Assembly (NCBI GenBank): GCA_012841525.1
Contig: DUUO01000029.1
Location: 1-41,090, forward strand
DNA: 41,090 nucleotides
Direction: 5' to 3'
Origin: Clostridiales bacterium
Lineage (GTDB): Bacteria; Bacillota; Clostridia; Christensenellales; DTU072
Below, piece by piece: positions 1-8,871 of this stretch. The notes beneath the pieces were generated by a model, which did no database searches, was not told where the DNA came from, and saw only the letters and a program-made list of their open reading frames with translations. Every line of letters starts with the position of its first letter. The first letter of the stretch is position 1. Both the position numbers and the translations under genes were made by a program.

Positions 1-87
1 AACAAATAGGGTAAAAATCAAAACCAAAAAACGGGATTGAAAAACCAAAAGAAAATAAATAATGTTTCATATATTTAGAGGTGAAAA

Positions 88-2667
88 ATGAGTAAAGATA
101 GACAAGTATTAAATATTCAAGATAAATTAAAAATGACAAAAATTATAGAACGAGATGTCGTTCAAGAGATGAGTACAAGTTTCATTTCTTATGCAATGGC
201 AGTTAACGTAAGTAGAGCTATTCCAGATGTAAGAGATGGATTAAAACCAGTTCATAGAAGAATTTTATTTAGTATGAACGAACTAGGTATAACTCACACA
301 TCACAATATAAAAAATGTGCAAGAATTGTTGGTGATGTTTTAGGTAAATATCATCCACACGGTGATAGTTCAATTTATGATGCTTTAGTAAGACTTGCAC
401 AAGATTTTTCAATTAGAGCTCCACTTGTAGATGGCCATGGAAACTTTGGTTCAGTTGATGGTGATGGTGCTGCTGCAATGAGATATACAGAAGCAAGATT
501 ATCAAAAATTGCAAGTGAACTTGTAAAAGATATCGATAAAAACACTGTAGACTTTTATCCAAACTTTGATGACACTTGTATGCAACCTGTAGTTTTACCT
601 GCAAAATTCCCAAATCTTTTAGTAAATGGAGCAGAAGGTATTGCAGTTGGTATGGCAACAAGCATACCACCACATAATCTTGGTGAAGTTATAGATGCAA
701 CAATTGCATTATTAAACGACCCAGAATTAACAGTAGAAGATTTAATGGAATATGTTCCATGTCCAGATTATCCAACTGGTGGATATATCTTAGGTTTATC
801 AAGAGTTAGACAAGCATATAGAACAGGACGTGGTGGCGTTGTAATGAGAGCAAGAGCTGAAATTGAAGACATTCATGGCAGAAATGTAATCATTGTTACT
901 GAAATTCCATATCAAGTAAATAAATCTCTTTTAATAAAAGACATTGCAGATAAAGTTAGAGACAAAAAACTTGAAGGCATTGCAAATGTTAGAGATGAAT
1001 CTGATAGAGTTGGTATGAGAATTGTTATTGAAGTAAAACAAAACGCAGATCCAAATGTTGTATTAAATGCTTTATATAAACAAACCAACTTGCAAGTAAG
1101 CACAGGTATTACTTTACTTGCATTAAGAGACGGTGTACCAAAAGTATTAAATCTTAAAGAAATTTTAGAAGCATATATCGAGCATCAAAAAGAAGTTTTA
1201 ACTAGAAAAGTTCAATTCTTGCTTGGTAAAGCAGAAGAAAGAGAACACATATTAAAAGGCTTAGTAATTGCACTTGCAAATATTGATGAAGTAATTGAAA
1301 CAATTAAAAAGTCAAAAGATAATCCAGATGCCAGAGAAAACTTAATGTCAAAATTTGAACTAAGTGAAAGACAAGCAACTGCAATTTTGGAAATGCAACT
1401 TCGTCGTTTAACTTCACTTGAAGTAGATAAAATCAAAAACGAACTTGAAGAAATTGAAAAGGCAATTGAAGATTACAAAGACATTTTAGCAAGAGAAGAA
1501 AGAGTTATTGAAATCATATCTTCAGAACTTGCTGAAGTAAAAGCAACATATGATAATCCAAGAAGATCAGAGCTTAGTTTTGATGATTCAGATATTGAAC
1601 TTGAAGATCTAATTGCTCCTGAAGATATTGTTGTAACTATGACTTATCAAGGTTACATCAAGAGAATCTCACTAGATGAATATAGAATTCAAAATAGAGG
1701 TGGCGTTGGAATTAGGGCAACAAATACAAAATCTGCTACACAAGATGAAGACTTTGTAACTACTATGGATATTTGCCATACACATGATGATATATTGTTC
1801 TTCACAAATCTTGGCAAGGTATATAGAATAAGAGGATTCCAAATTCCAGAAGGAAGCAGAAACTCAAGAGGAAGAGCTGCTGTTAACGTATTTAATTTAT
1901 CACAAGATGAAAAAATTACAACATTCATTTCAGTTGATAGAGAAAAAGAATATGAAGGTCATTTCCTATTAATGGCAACTAAAAACGGTTTAATTAAAAA
2001 GACTTCTGTAAAAGAATTTACTTCAATTAGAACAAACGGAAAAATCGCAATAACTTTAGTTGATGATGATGAATTAATAGGGGTTTCTTTAACTGATGGA
2101 AATAGACAAATAATTGTTGCATCATCTGGTGGAAAATGTATTAGATTCTCAGAATCAGATGTCAGACCAACAGGTAGAACTTCTCAAGGTGTTAAGAGCA
2201 TGAAGATATCCAAAAAAGAACATATTGTAGATATGGCAGTTATCAAAGACACAGATAGTGAATTGATTACCATTTCAGAATACGGTTTTGGAAAGCGTTC
2301 TAATATTGCAGATTACACGCTACAAAGAAGAGCAGGTAAAGGAGTTAAAGCAGGAAACTTCACAAAACAAACTGGCGGTCTTGTAAACTTGAAGATAATA
2401 AATGAAGATGAAGATATCATTGTAATTTCAGATACAGGTATAACAATTAGAGTTGAAAGAGAAGCGGTTTCATTAATTGGTCGTGCAACAAAAGGCGTTA
2501 GAATAATGAGACTAAAAGATGATGGTAAAGTTGCAGCACTTGCTTTAACACCACACGAAGACGATGCCGAATTTACTGATGTTGAAGATGATAAAGACAA
2601 CGATCCAAATGAACAAGCAGTAGATGATATAGATGATTCTGCTGATGACGATACATCTGAAGAATAA
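88..2667 (+). CDS. gyrA: DNA gyrase subunit A
   Basis: Breakage-reunion subunit of DNA gyrase, which with GyrB introduces negative supercoils. The 859 residues are full length. The catalytic tyrosine is Y133 in [11 protein letters not shown]. The quinolone-determining stretch reads [10 protein letters not shown], with S94 and D98 matching the sensitive E. coli residues S83 and D87. A GyrA box, QRRAGKG, is at about residues 746-752 in the C-terminal beta-pinwheel; this separates gyrase A from topoisomerase IV ParC. The tail after about residue 825 is very acidic (runs of D and E), as in many gyrase A proteins. The start is ATG with GAGGTG six bases upstream. gyrB would be expected upstream but is outside the window. 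A strong hairpin terminator follows at 2737-2766. Confidence 0.97.
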   Translation: MSKDRQVLNIQDKLKMTKIIERDVVQEMSTSFISYAMAVNVSRAIPDVRDGLKPVHRRILFSMNELGITHTSQYKKCARIVGDVLGKYHPHGDSSIYDALVRLAQDFSIRAPLVDGHGNFGSVDGDGAAAMRYTEARLSKIASELVKDIDKNTVDFYPNFDDTCMQPVVLPAKFPNLLVNGAEGIAVGMATSIPPHNLGEVIDATIALLNDPELTVEDLMEYVPCPDYPTGGYILGLSRVRQAYRTGRGGVVMRARAEIEDIHGRNVIIVTEIPYQVNKSLLIKDIADKVRDKKLEGIANVRDESDRVGMRIVIEVKQNADPNVVLNALYKQTNLQVSTGITLLALRDGVPKVLNLKEILEAYIEHQKEVLTRKVQFLLGKAEEREHILKGLVIALANIDEVIETIKKSKDNPDARENLMSKFELSERQATAILEMQLRRLTSLEVDKIKNELEEIEKAIEDYKDILAREERVIEIISSELAEVKATYDNPRRSELSFDDSDIELEDLIAPEDIVVTMTYQGYIKRISLDEYRIQNRGGVGIRATNTKSATQDEDFVTTMDICHTHDDILFFTNLGKVYRIRGFQIPEGSRNSRGRAAVNVFNLSQDEKITTFISVDREKEYEGHFLLMATKNGLIKKTSVKEFTSIRTNGKIAITLVDDDELIGVSLTDGNRQIIVASSGGKCIRFSESDVRPTGRTSQGVKSMKISKKEHIVDMAVIKDTDSELITISEYGFGKRSNIADYTLQRRAGKGVKAGNFTKQTGGLVNLKIINEDEDIIVISDTGITIRVEREAVSLIGRATKGVRIMRLKDDGKVAALALTPHEDDAEFTDVEDDKDNDPNEQAVDDIDDSADDDTSEE

Positions 2668-2736
2668 AGGAAATTTAACTATAACTTCAATGTGTTGATT
2701 CGCTCAAAAAGGGCAAAAGGGATTACCAAAACAATA

Positions 2737-2766
2737 AAAAAGGGCCACAAATTGTGGTCCTTTTAA
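2737..2766 (+). terminator. Bidirectional intrinsic terminator after gyrA
   Basis: AAGGGCCACAA pairs with TTGTGGTCCTT (one G-U pair) and is followed by TTTTAATTT. An A run precedes the stem, so on the minus strand the same hairpin is followed by T's and could also stop the converging gene at 2819-3241. Confidence 0.85.
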
Positions 2767-2818
2767 TTTAACTAACATCGCTTCATTTTACCGATGTTTT
2801 AACATATAATGTGTATCT

Positions 2819-3241
2819 TTATTTTAAAAATTCATTATTTTCTTTATCTATTTTTTTCTCCTCTTTCTTTCTGAGTTCACACATTTTTTCTTTATCTTTA
2901 TCTTTTTTCTTTCCACGATGTCTACCTCTATATATCCATTGGCATTTAGTTTCTGGATAGATATTATCTTTTATTTCATCCCAATATTTTTTTTGCACTT
3001 TTTTGCCTTTTATCTGAAAATATATTTCGTTTTTGATTTTTTCAAGACCTTCTTTATATTCTGCTTCACTGATTTCATTACACTCTAAAATAGCATCTTT
3101 ATGATCTTTTTTTACTCTTGGAAGCTCTCTTGCTATCCTTGCAGCTTCTTTTCCATTTTCTGCTTTTAGATAGAAAACTCCTCTATAATATCTATCTCTT
3201 CCTACATGACCACATTTAGTTACAACTTCAAAATACGGCAT
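2819..3241 (-). CDS. Small conserved-looking protein of unknown function
   Basis: 140 residues that I cannot assign to a family. The N-terminal half is well ordered: a PYFEVVTKCGHVGR start with a C10/H12 pair, then RYYRGVFYLKAENGKEAARIARELPRV, which suggests a small alpha/beta fold. The C-terminal 45 residues are very rich in Lys, Glu and Arg (GRHRGKKKDKDKEK), so nucleic-acid binding is possible but not shown. There is no signal peptide or membrane segment. The ATG has GGGAG at a good distance, and a near-consensus promoter lies upstream (3276-3303). It converges on gyrA and is monocistronic. Confidence 0.75.
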   Translation of the reverse strand: MPYFEVVTKCGHVGRDRYYRGVFYLKAENGKEAARIARELPRVKKDHKDAILECNEISEAEYKEGLEKIKNEIYFQIKGKKVQKKYWDEIKDNIYPETKCQWIYRGRHRGKKKDKDKEKMCELRKKEEKKIDKENNEFLK

Positions 3242-3275
3242 ATTAACTCCCGAAATATTGTTTTGTTTTTTATGT

Positions 3276-3303
3276 ATTGTATCATAAATTTTTTGGATGT
3301 CAA
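3276..3303 (-). promoter_or_regulatory. Sigma-A promoter of the 2819-3241 gene
   Basis: Reading the minus strand: TTGACA (3303-3298), a 16-base spacer, then TACAAT (3281-3276) preceded by TG-A, an extended -10. The start codon is about 35 bases downstream. Confidence 0.75.
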
Positions 3304-3346
3304 GGTTTGAGAAAAAATTGTTACATAAATAAGAAAATGTGTTAAG

Positions 3347-3570
3347 TCTAAAGGTAATTGTGGCTAGATTTCCAAATGAATGAATTTTCTAAAGGTAGGT
3401 GAAACTACACAGAATGGGGATTTTTTAATAATTTAATATGGGTTTAAATCTAAAGGTAGGTGAAACTACACAGAATGGGGGTTTTTTAATAATTTAATAT
3501 GGATTTAAATCTAAAGGTAGGCGGAACTACACGGAATGTAGAAATATTAAATAATTTATATAAACTTTAT
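3347..3570. repeat. Three 61-bp tandem repeats plus a partial copy
   Basis: Units begin with tctaaaggta at 3388, 3449 and 3510, an exact 61-base period. Each carries tctaaaggtaggtgaaacta followed by an AATGGGG-like block and a T/A-rich tail. A truncated copy starts at 3347. The third copy is the most diverged (gcgg for gtga). The array fills the gap downstream of the first hydrolase stop codon (3571). A diverged inverted copy is at about 14443-14475, so this element is dispersed. Confidence 0.9.
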
Positions 3571-5067
3571 TTAATAACCAAAAAAGTGTTTTGCCCAAAC
3601 ATTTACACGATCATAATATGACTTTAGAGCTTTGTGATTTTCTAAAAAGAGATGTGAGCATTTATCACAAATAAATATTTCATTTTTAAAAGGTTCTAAA
3701 GTTAAATGTTTTTTTATGTCTCCAACTTGTTTAATGGAAATAAGATTATCTTCATTGCCATAGCATTGAATAAGTGGCGGATTATCTGGACTCATATATG
3801 TTATAGGGGATATTTCTTTTAAAACATCTAAAACTTCTTGTTTATATATAACATCTTTTGTGGGAAGCAAATTGCCATTGGAATCATATCTAATAGGACT
3901 ATTATGTAATTTGCCGCCATAAACTCCACCTGTATATATTATGTCTGGGGTATAATAACTTGGTTCATTAAAAATAAACACGCCTGCTTTTGCTGCAATA
4001 TATGAAATTTCAAAAGGTGATTTATCTTTACATTTATATCCATAAAGCATAGATAAATGTGCTCCTGCTGAATAACCATTTAATGATATTTTTGTTATAT
4101 TCCAACCTTTCTTTGCAGAATATTCTTTTAGTTTTGTCAATCCTAAAGTTATATCGCAAAGCAAATCATCCATGCCAAAATCATTTGAATCATTTAAGAA
4201 TCTATAATTCATAAACATTGTGATATAACCTTCTTTGGCAAATCTTCTAGCATCGGCAGAACAAATATTTTTATCACCAGCATTCCAACCGCCAGGATGT
4301 AAAAATACCATTGCAGCATTTTCATCTCTATCTAAAGCACTACGTGGCACATAAATTGTCATGGTGTTTCTTTTCCCATATGGACCATAACTTATATCTT
4401 TATATTCTTTAGCATAACCTAGAGAAAGAGAGCTATAATACATTCCATTTATCGCTAATATATGAATAAATACGCTTGCAACTATACAAAATATTAATAT
4501 AAAAACAGTTACTACAGTAGAAATCTTAAATGTTAAACTTTTATTTCTAACAGCACCAACACATTTTGCATTGTCTTTTTTTGTTGATGTGAAAACTTTT
4601 GTTTTTTCTTCAGTTGATTTTTCTGAGATGTCTTGTTTTTTTTCTTCAGTTGATTTTTTTGAAAGATCTTTTGATGTCTTTTCTTCATTTGCTTTCTTTC
4701 TATTTGGAATTTGTTCATACCATTGCATCGAAAGTATTGAAAAGCATATGCCAGCAATTAAAGAAAATAGGGAAGCAAAAAAGCTTACTACATAACTTCT
4801 TGATAGAATAAAAAGAAGTTGTAAAGTTATAGATACGCTGGTAATTAAAATATTTATTAAAATAAATTTGTTTTTGTTTTCATGTTTCATCATAAGCACT
4901 AGCATTAATAGGGCAAAAATTAAAATCACATATGAAAATGCTAGAGAATTTAAAATAAAATATAGGCCAAAAAAGGAGATGCCTATAATGGCAAATAAAA
5001 ATCCTAAGATAAATGATGAAATTAAAATCCCTTTATTCGAAAAGGGGTTAAACTTTGCTTTTTCCAT
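3571..5067 (-). CDS. Membrane-tethered alpha/beta hydrolase (esterase/lipase-like), paralogue 1
   Basis: 498 residues: four hydrophobic helices within residues 12-113, a charged linker with two STEEK repeats (about 125-170), a fifth helix at about 181-205, then an alpha/beta-hydrolase domain. Catalytic signs are an oxyanion-hole HPGGW (257-261, where relatives have HGGS/W), nucleophile S333 in GYSAG, acid D440 in GNEDN and H472 in CSHLF. The family (BD-FAE/carboxylesterase-like) hydrolyses esters, but the substrate cannot be told. With a Lys-rich linker inside, the hydrolase should face outside the cell. It is the last of three tandem paralogues on this strand. No clear SD precedes the ATG. 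The HPGG variant is the only catalytic departure. Confidence 0.85.
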   Translation of the reverse strand: MEKAKFNPFSNKGILISSFILGFLFAIIGISFFGLYFILNSLAFSYVILIFALLMLVLMMKHENKNKFILINILITSVSITLQLLFILSRSYVVSFFASLFSLIAGICFSILSMQWYEQIPNRKKANEEKTSKDLSKKSTEEKKQDISEKSTEEKTKVFTSTKKDNAKCVGAVRNKSLTFKISTVVTVFILIFCIVASVFIHILAINGMYYSSLSLGYAKEYKDISYGPYGKRNTMTIYVPRSALDRDENAAMVFLHPGGWNAGDKNICSADARRFAKEGYITMFMNYRFLNDSNDFGMDDLLCDITLGLTKLKEYSAKKGWNITKISLNGYSAGAHLSMLYGYKCKDKSPFEISYIAAKAGVFIFNEPSYYTPDIIYTGGVYGGKLHNSPIRYDSNGNLLPTKDVIYKQEVLDVLKEISPITYMSPDNPPLIQCYGNEDNLISIKQVGDIKKHLTLEPFKNEIFICDKCSHLFLENHKALKSYYDRVNVWAKHFFGY

Positions 5068-5171
5068 AACGCATCTATATTTTTGTCTTTAAGTCTTTGT
5101 CTGTTAACAAATATGTTTTTATCGTTGCAATTAATGTATATATTTTTGTTGTTATTGTTAGCATATAAAAA

Positions 5172-6707
5172 TTACTTAAAATATTTTCTTGCAAAGCGAG
5201 AAAGTTCAGCATAATATTTATCGAGCTGTTTTCTGTCTTCAAATAGAAAATGAGTTGAGTTTTCAAAAATAACATATGAGTGTTCAACTTTACAAAATGT
5301 AAGTCTTTCCTTAAACTCTTTAGCCTGACTAATATTTACATATTGATCTTTAGTTGCAAAAGAAAATAGTGTAGGCGGTGATAATATATTTACATTATCA
5401 TGGGGTGAAATCGATGAAACCATTTTAGTAATATATTCTTTGTATTTTAGTAAAGGTTGTTCTTTGTTTCCATCAGGATATTTTTCATCATAAATACTTT
5501 TGTATTTTGCATATGCCACATATGGATTATAGCCAAGATATGAACTTGCATATATGTCCATATATTTATAACTCAAATGGTCATAAGTTAAAACGGCAGG
5601 GCCTAATCTTGAAGCGACAAAAGCTATTTTAAAAGGTGACTCATCTTGTTTTGTATATGAATATAATAGGGATATCTGTCCGCCTGTTGAATATCCAGCA
5701 AGTGCTATTTTTGAAATACCCCAACCATTTTTATCAGAAAGAGCCTTCAATTGGTTTAATGCATTTGTAACATCATTTAAAATAGTCTCCGTTTTGTTTT
5801 CATTTTTGATGGTAATATACGAATAATTAATTGTTGCTGTAAGATATCCTTGTTTTGCAAATGTTTTTGCTTCACCACTAATTTGTTCTTTGTTTCCTTG
5901 AAATCCTGAACCACCATGAATAAAGATAATGGCATACCGCTTTTCTTGATTGAAAAAGTTTGATGGAATATATAAATCCATAGAGTTTCTAACAGGATCT
6001 TCACCATATACAATATTTTTGTAAACCTTCCCATGATAAAAAGCAAAATCTTCAAAATATCCTGCTCTATACATTAATACATTAAGTGTTATTCCCGCTA
6101 TGAAAAATACAACTAATAAAATGATTGCAACAATCTTTATTACCAAATCACTTTTCTTGACTTTCCCATGCTTTGTTGATTTTCCGTTTTTGAAAACTTT
6201 GGTTTTTAATATCTTTTCTTGTTTTTCATTATTGTTAACTATATCTTCTTTCGAATTAACTTTTGTTTCTTCTTTCTTTTCATTAATATCTATGCTTTCA
6301 GCACTAGTTTCACCAGCAAAAAAACTTGCCTTGTATTGACTGCTCATTGTCTTGTAAACTACAAAACCACCAAATAAAAAGCCAAAAATAGTGGCAAGAT
6401 AATAAACCGCTAGGGCATTTGTCATTACTAAAATAGCTTCTAAAACAAGCAAGATCCCATATGCATTTGAGACAGAGGCTTTCTTTTTTGCCTTGTTTTC
6501 ATAAACTGCTGCAAATAAAAAAACTATCGAGGTAAGCCCCATCAAAACATAAGAAAATGCTAGATTATCTGTCATGGAATAAACTAAAAGAGGAAAAGCA
6601 CAAAGAATTGAAATCAAGACTGCAAAGAATATAAATAAATTTGCAACCACTGGTTCATAAACTTCTATATCAGATGTCGCTGTTTCAACTTTTCTATCTT
6701 TATTCAT
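5172..6707 (-). CDS. Membrane-tethered alpha/beta hydrolase, paralogue 2
   Basis: 511 residues with the same plan as its neighbours: four hydrophobic helices (about 22-120), a long Lys/Glu linker (about 130-185), a fifth helix (188-212), then the hydrolase. IHGGS is at 263-267, nucleophile S340 is in GYSTG, acid D454 is in ATKDQ and H486 is in STHFL. A conserved lead-in after the last helix (YRAGYFEDF, then KNIVYG) is shared with paralogue 3. Compared with the other two it carries about 30 extra residues between nucleophile and acid (about 380-420). The substrate is unknown. No SD is visible; the ATG is taken from the alignment of the first helix with the paralogues. It is 104 bases upstream of paralogue 1, probably co-transcribed. 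Confidence 0.85.
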   Translation of the reverse strand: MNKDRKVETATSDIEVYEPVVANLFIFFAVLISILCAFPLLVYSMTDNLAFSYVLMGLTSIVFLFAAVYENKAKKKASVSNAYGILLVLEAILVMTNALAVYYLATIFGFLFGGFVVYKTMSSQYKASFFAGETSAESIDINEKKEETKVNSKEDIVNNNEKQEKILKTKVFKNGKSTKHGKVKKSDLVIKIVAIILLVVFFIAGITLNVLMYRAGYFEDFAFYHGKVYKNIVYGEDPVRNSMDLYIPSNFFNQEKRYAIIFIHGGSGFQGNKEQISGEAKTFAKQGYLTATINYSYITIKNENKTETILNDVTNALNQLKALSDKNGWGISKIALAGYSTGGQISLLYSYTKQDESPFKIAFVASRLGPAVLTYDHLSYKYMDIYASSYLGYNPYVAYAKYKSIYDEKYPDGNKEQPLLKYKEYITKMVSSISPHDNVNILSPPTLFSFATKDQYVNISQAKEFKERLTFCKVEHSYVIFENSTHFLFEDRKQLDKYYAELSRFARKYFK

Positions 6708-6783
6708 AGGGCAAATAATAAAAAATCAGTATTTTTGTATTTATAAAATTATATCACAAATAAAATATTAATATATATTAAAA

Positions 6784-7160
6784 ACAAAACATCAGATTAA
6801 TAACAACAAATCTTTAATAGAGAAAAAATTAATTAAAGTCCATACAAAAAACAAAACATCAGATTAATAACAACAAATCTTTAATAGAGAAAAATTAATT
6901 AAAGTCCATACAAAAAACAAAATATCACATCAATAACAACAAATCTTTAATAGAGAAAAATTAATTAAAGCCCGCACCATAAATAAGTATCACATTAATT
7001 CAAACAATAACAACAAACATTAAGGGGGAAACATCATATTAATTAAAGCCCGCACCATAAACTAGTGTCATATTAATTCAAACAATAAAACTTTGTATGA
7101 AAAAACTAGTGTCATATTAATTCAAACAAATAAAATCCCATTCTAAAAACAAGACATTAA
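6784..7160. repeat. Tandem repeat array between hydrolases 2 and 3 (66-67 bp units, then mixed units)
   Basis: Three copies beginning acaaaacatc start at 6784, 6851 and 6917 and share acaacaaatctttaatagag. To the right the pattern changes into shorter mixed units sharing cccgcaccataaa and catattaattcaaacaa up to about 7160. This fills most of the 509-base gap (6708-7216). I see no gene in it. Confidence 0.85.
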
Positions 7161-7216
7161 TATAAGCAAATAACCTTTATGTCACATGAAGGTAAAATCT
7201 AAAAGCAATAAACCCT

Positions 7217-8563
7217 TCAGTTTCCTTTTGCTTCATCAAAATATTTTCTTGCCCAGTTAAAATATGCTTCATAAAAACCATCGTGTTGATCTCTTCGTTC
7301 AAAAGCAACATGAGTGGAGTCTTTGTAAAGATAGAATTGATGCTCAACGCCGTTTTCATTAAATAATTTTAATAAGGTTTTTGCTTGAGTAGGAGAGACT
7401 GTTGTGTCATTTTCAGAATAAGAAAATAATGTAGGTGGGGCTGAAGCAGAAATATATATATGAGGGGAAATTTCTTTTAGAGAATTTTCAACCCATTCTT
7501 TTTGTTTATCAATGCTATCAATATTTTCAATTTCATTATATTTTGTAAAGCCTAGGCCACCTTGTGCAATTTCTTTCAAAACCTTTAATTTCCAATTGTC
7601 AGCGGTGAAAACAGCGGGGGCATTTTTTGCAATAGTAAAGCAAAGCTTGTATGGTGAAGTGGCTCCTTTTTTATATGAATATAATAGTGCAAGATGTCCA
7701 CCTGCAGAATATCCAGAAAATCCAACTCTTTTAATATTTAAGCCTCTTTTCTCACTTTCAATTTTTAATTGCTTTAATGCCATATCTATTTCATCGAGTA
7801 TATCATCCATAACGACAGGGGTATCAAGATTTATGAAAGAATAGTTCATAGTGACTCCAATATATCCATGTTTTGCAACCCTTTTACCTTCATTACTGAT
7901 TTGTTCTTTGCTTCCTCTAACCCAGCTGCCGCCATGAATAATTAAGATAGCCTCATTTTCATCTGTAGTGCTTAAATCTTTTGGAAGAAAAATATCCATT
8001 TTGTTTCTTGCCCCTTTTGGTCCATAGGAAATGTTTCTAATTACAGTTCCATCATTTTTTGTAAAAGGTTCAAAATAACCACCCCTATAAATTAAAGTAT
8101 TAGATGTCATAGAAACCATTGCAAAGAACACAATAAAAAACAAAATCACTATTTGCCAACCAACACCTTTAGGCTTTTTCTCATCTTTTTTAGCATCTTT
8201 AAATAGCGAAACAAAACAAAGTATTGAACCAAATAAACCTATAATTATACCAAGAACTCCAATGGTAATATACAAAGCAATATTTAAAGTTATTGCAGCA
8301 GCTATTTCAATAATAAGTTGTATAGAAAGTAAAGCGAAGAAATATTTTGCATGTTTTGTATTTCTTTTTGTTCTCAAAAAACTAAAGACAATACCAATTA
8401 GTGTATATATCATTAGGACATATAAAAATACATTTGAATCATCTAGTGCATAAACAAGTCCAATTATTGCAGAAACACAAGTTACTGCCATACAATATAT
8501 CAATATTACAAAAGAAAAAAAGTTATCATGTTTTGTAGTTACAGCAGTTGCTTTTTTATCCAT
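7217..8563 (-). CDS. Membrane-tethered alpha/beta hydrolase, paralogue 3
   Basis: First gene of the hydrolase trio in transcription order. Numbering from the upstream GTG (8575): four helices at about 18-125, a short basic linker (DAKKDEKKPKG), a fifth helix at about 138-163, then the hydrolase. Catalytic features are IHGGSW (213-218), S290 in GYSAGGH, D390 in SENDT and H422 in STHVA. All canonical residues are present, so this is the least derived copy. I prefer the ATG at 8563, because GGGGTGG lies eight bases upstream; the in-frame GTG at 8575 adds only four residues and lacks an SD. A promoter candidate is at 8602-8630. The linker is much shorter than in the paralogues. Confidence 0.86.
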   Translation of the reverse strand: MDKKATAVTTKHDNFFSFVILIYCMAVTCVSAIIGLVYALDDSNVFLYVLMIYTLIGIVFSFLRTKRNTKHAKYFFALLSIQLIIEIAAAITLNIALYITIGVLGIIIGLFGSILCFVSLFKDAKKDEKKPKGVGWQIVILFFIVFFAMVSMTSNTLIYRGGYFEPFTKNDGTVIRNISYGPKGARNKMDIFLPKDLSTTDENEAILIIHGGSWVRGSKEQISNEGKRVAKHGYIGVTMNYSFINLDTPVVMDDILDEIDMALKQLKIESEKRGLNIKRVGFSGYSAGGHLALLYSYKKGATSPYKLCFTIAKNAPAVFTADNWKLKVLKEIAQGGLGFTKYNEIENIDSIDKQKEWVENSLKEISPHIYISASAPPTLFSYSENDTTVSPTQAKTLLKLFNENGVEHQFYLYKDSTHVAFERRDQHDGFYEAYFNWARKYFDEAKGN

Positions 8564-8601
8564 ATTTTTATCCACCCCAAAGATTTATATATGTAAACAC
8601 C

Positions 8602-8630
8602 ATTATAGGCTTTTAAAGCATAAAAGTGAA
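8602..8630 (-). promoter_or_regulatory. Probable promoter of the hydrolase trio
   Basis: On the minus strand TTCACT (8630-8625), 17 bases, then a perfect TATAAT (8607-8602). The start codon of paralogue 3 lies about 40 bases downstream. The rest of the 290-base gap holds only weak A/T-rich inverted repeats. Confidence 0.6.
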
Positions 8631-8773
8631 GTTAAAAGCCATAGAAACTATAAGGTATTTTATTAAAAAACATATTCAAACAAAATAAAAAATAAACAGT
8701 TAAAAAGTGATGTTTCTATTTTCATAATATTATTTAAAATGGTTAATTTATTATTCCAATAAAATAGGGCTAC

Positions 8774-8871
8774 AATACAATTTTATTCTTGTATTTAACT
8801 AGGGAATAAAGATAAGATGCATTCAATGATTAATTTCGTATACAAAAAGGGGATAGAATACATCTTTATTC
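8774..8871. repeat. Duplicated 3' end and inverted repeat after the repeat-protein gene
   Basis: The bases tttattcttgtat at the 3' end of the surface-protein gene (8865-8877, spanning its stop codon) recur at 8782-8794. GAATAAAGAT (8804-8813) is an exact inverted repeat of ATCTTTATTC (8862-8871). A weak hairpin AATACAA/TTGTATT (8774-8795) may serve as terminator on the minus strand. Confidence 0.55.

Noticed and set aside
1..87. End of an upstream gene such as gyrB
   Set aside because: No frame continuing from the left edge resembles a GyrB C-terminus; the stretch looks like a leader for gyrA.
88..2667. Topoisomerase IV subunit A (ParC)
   Set aside because: The GyrA box QRRAGKG and full C-terminal pinwheel are present, and the catalytic region is typical of GyrA.
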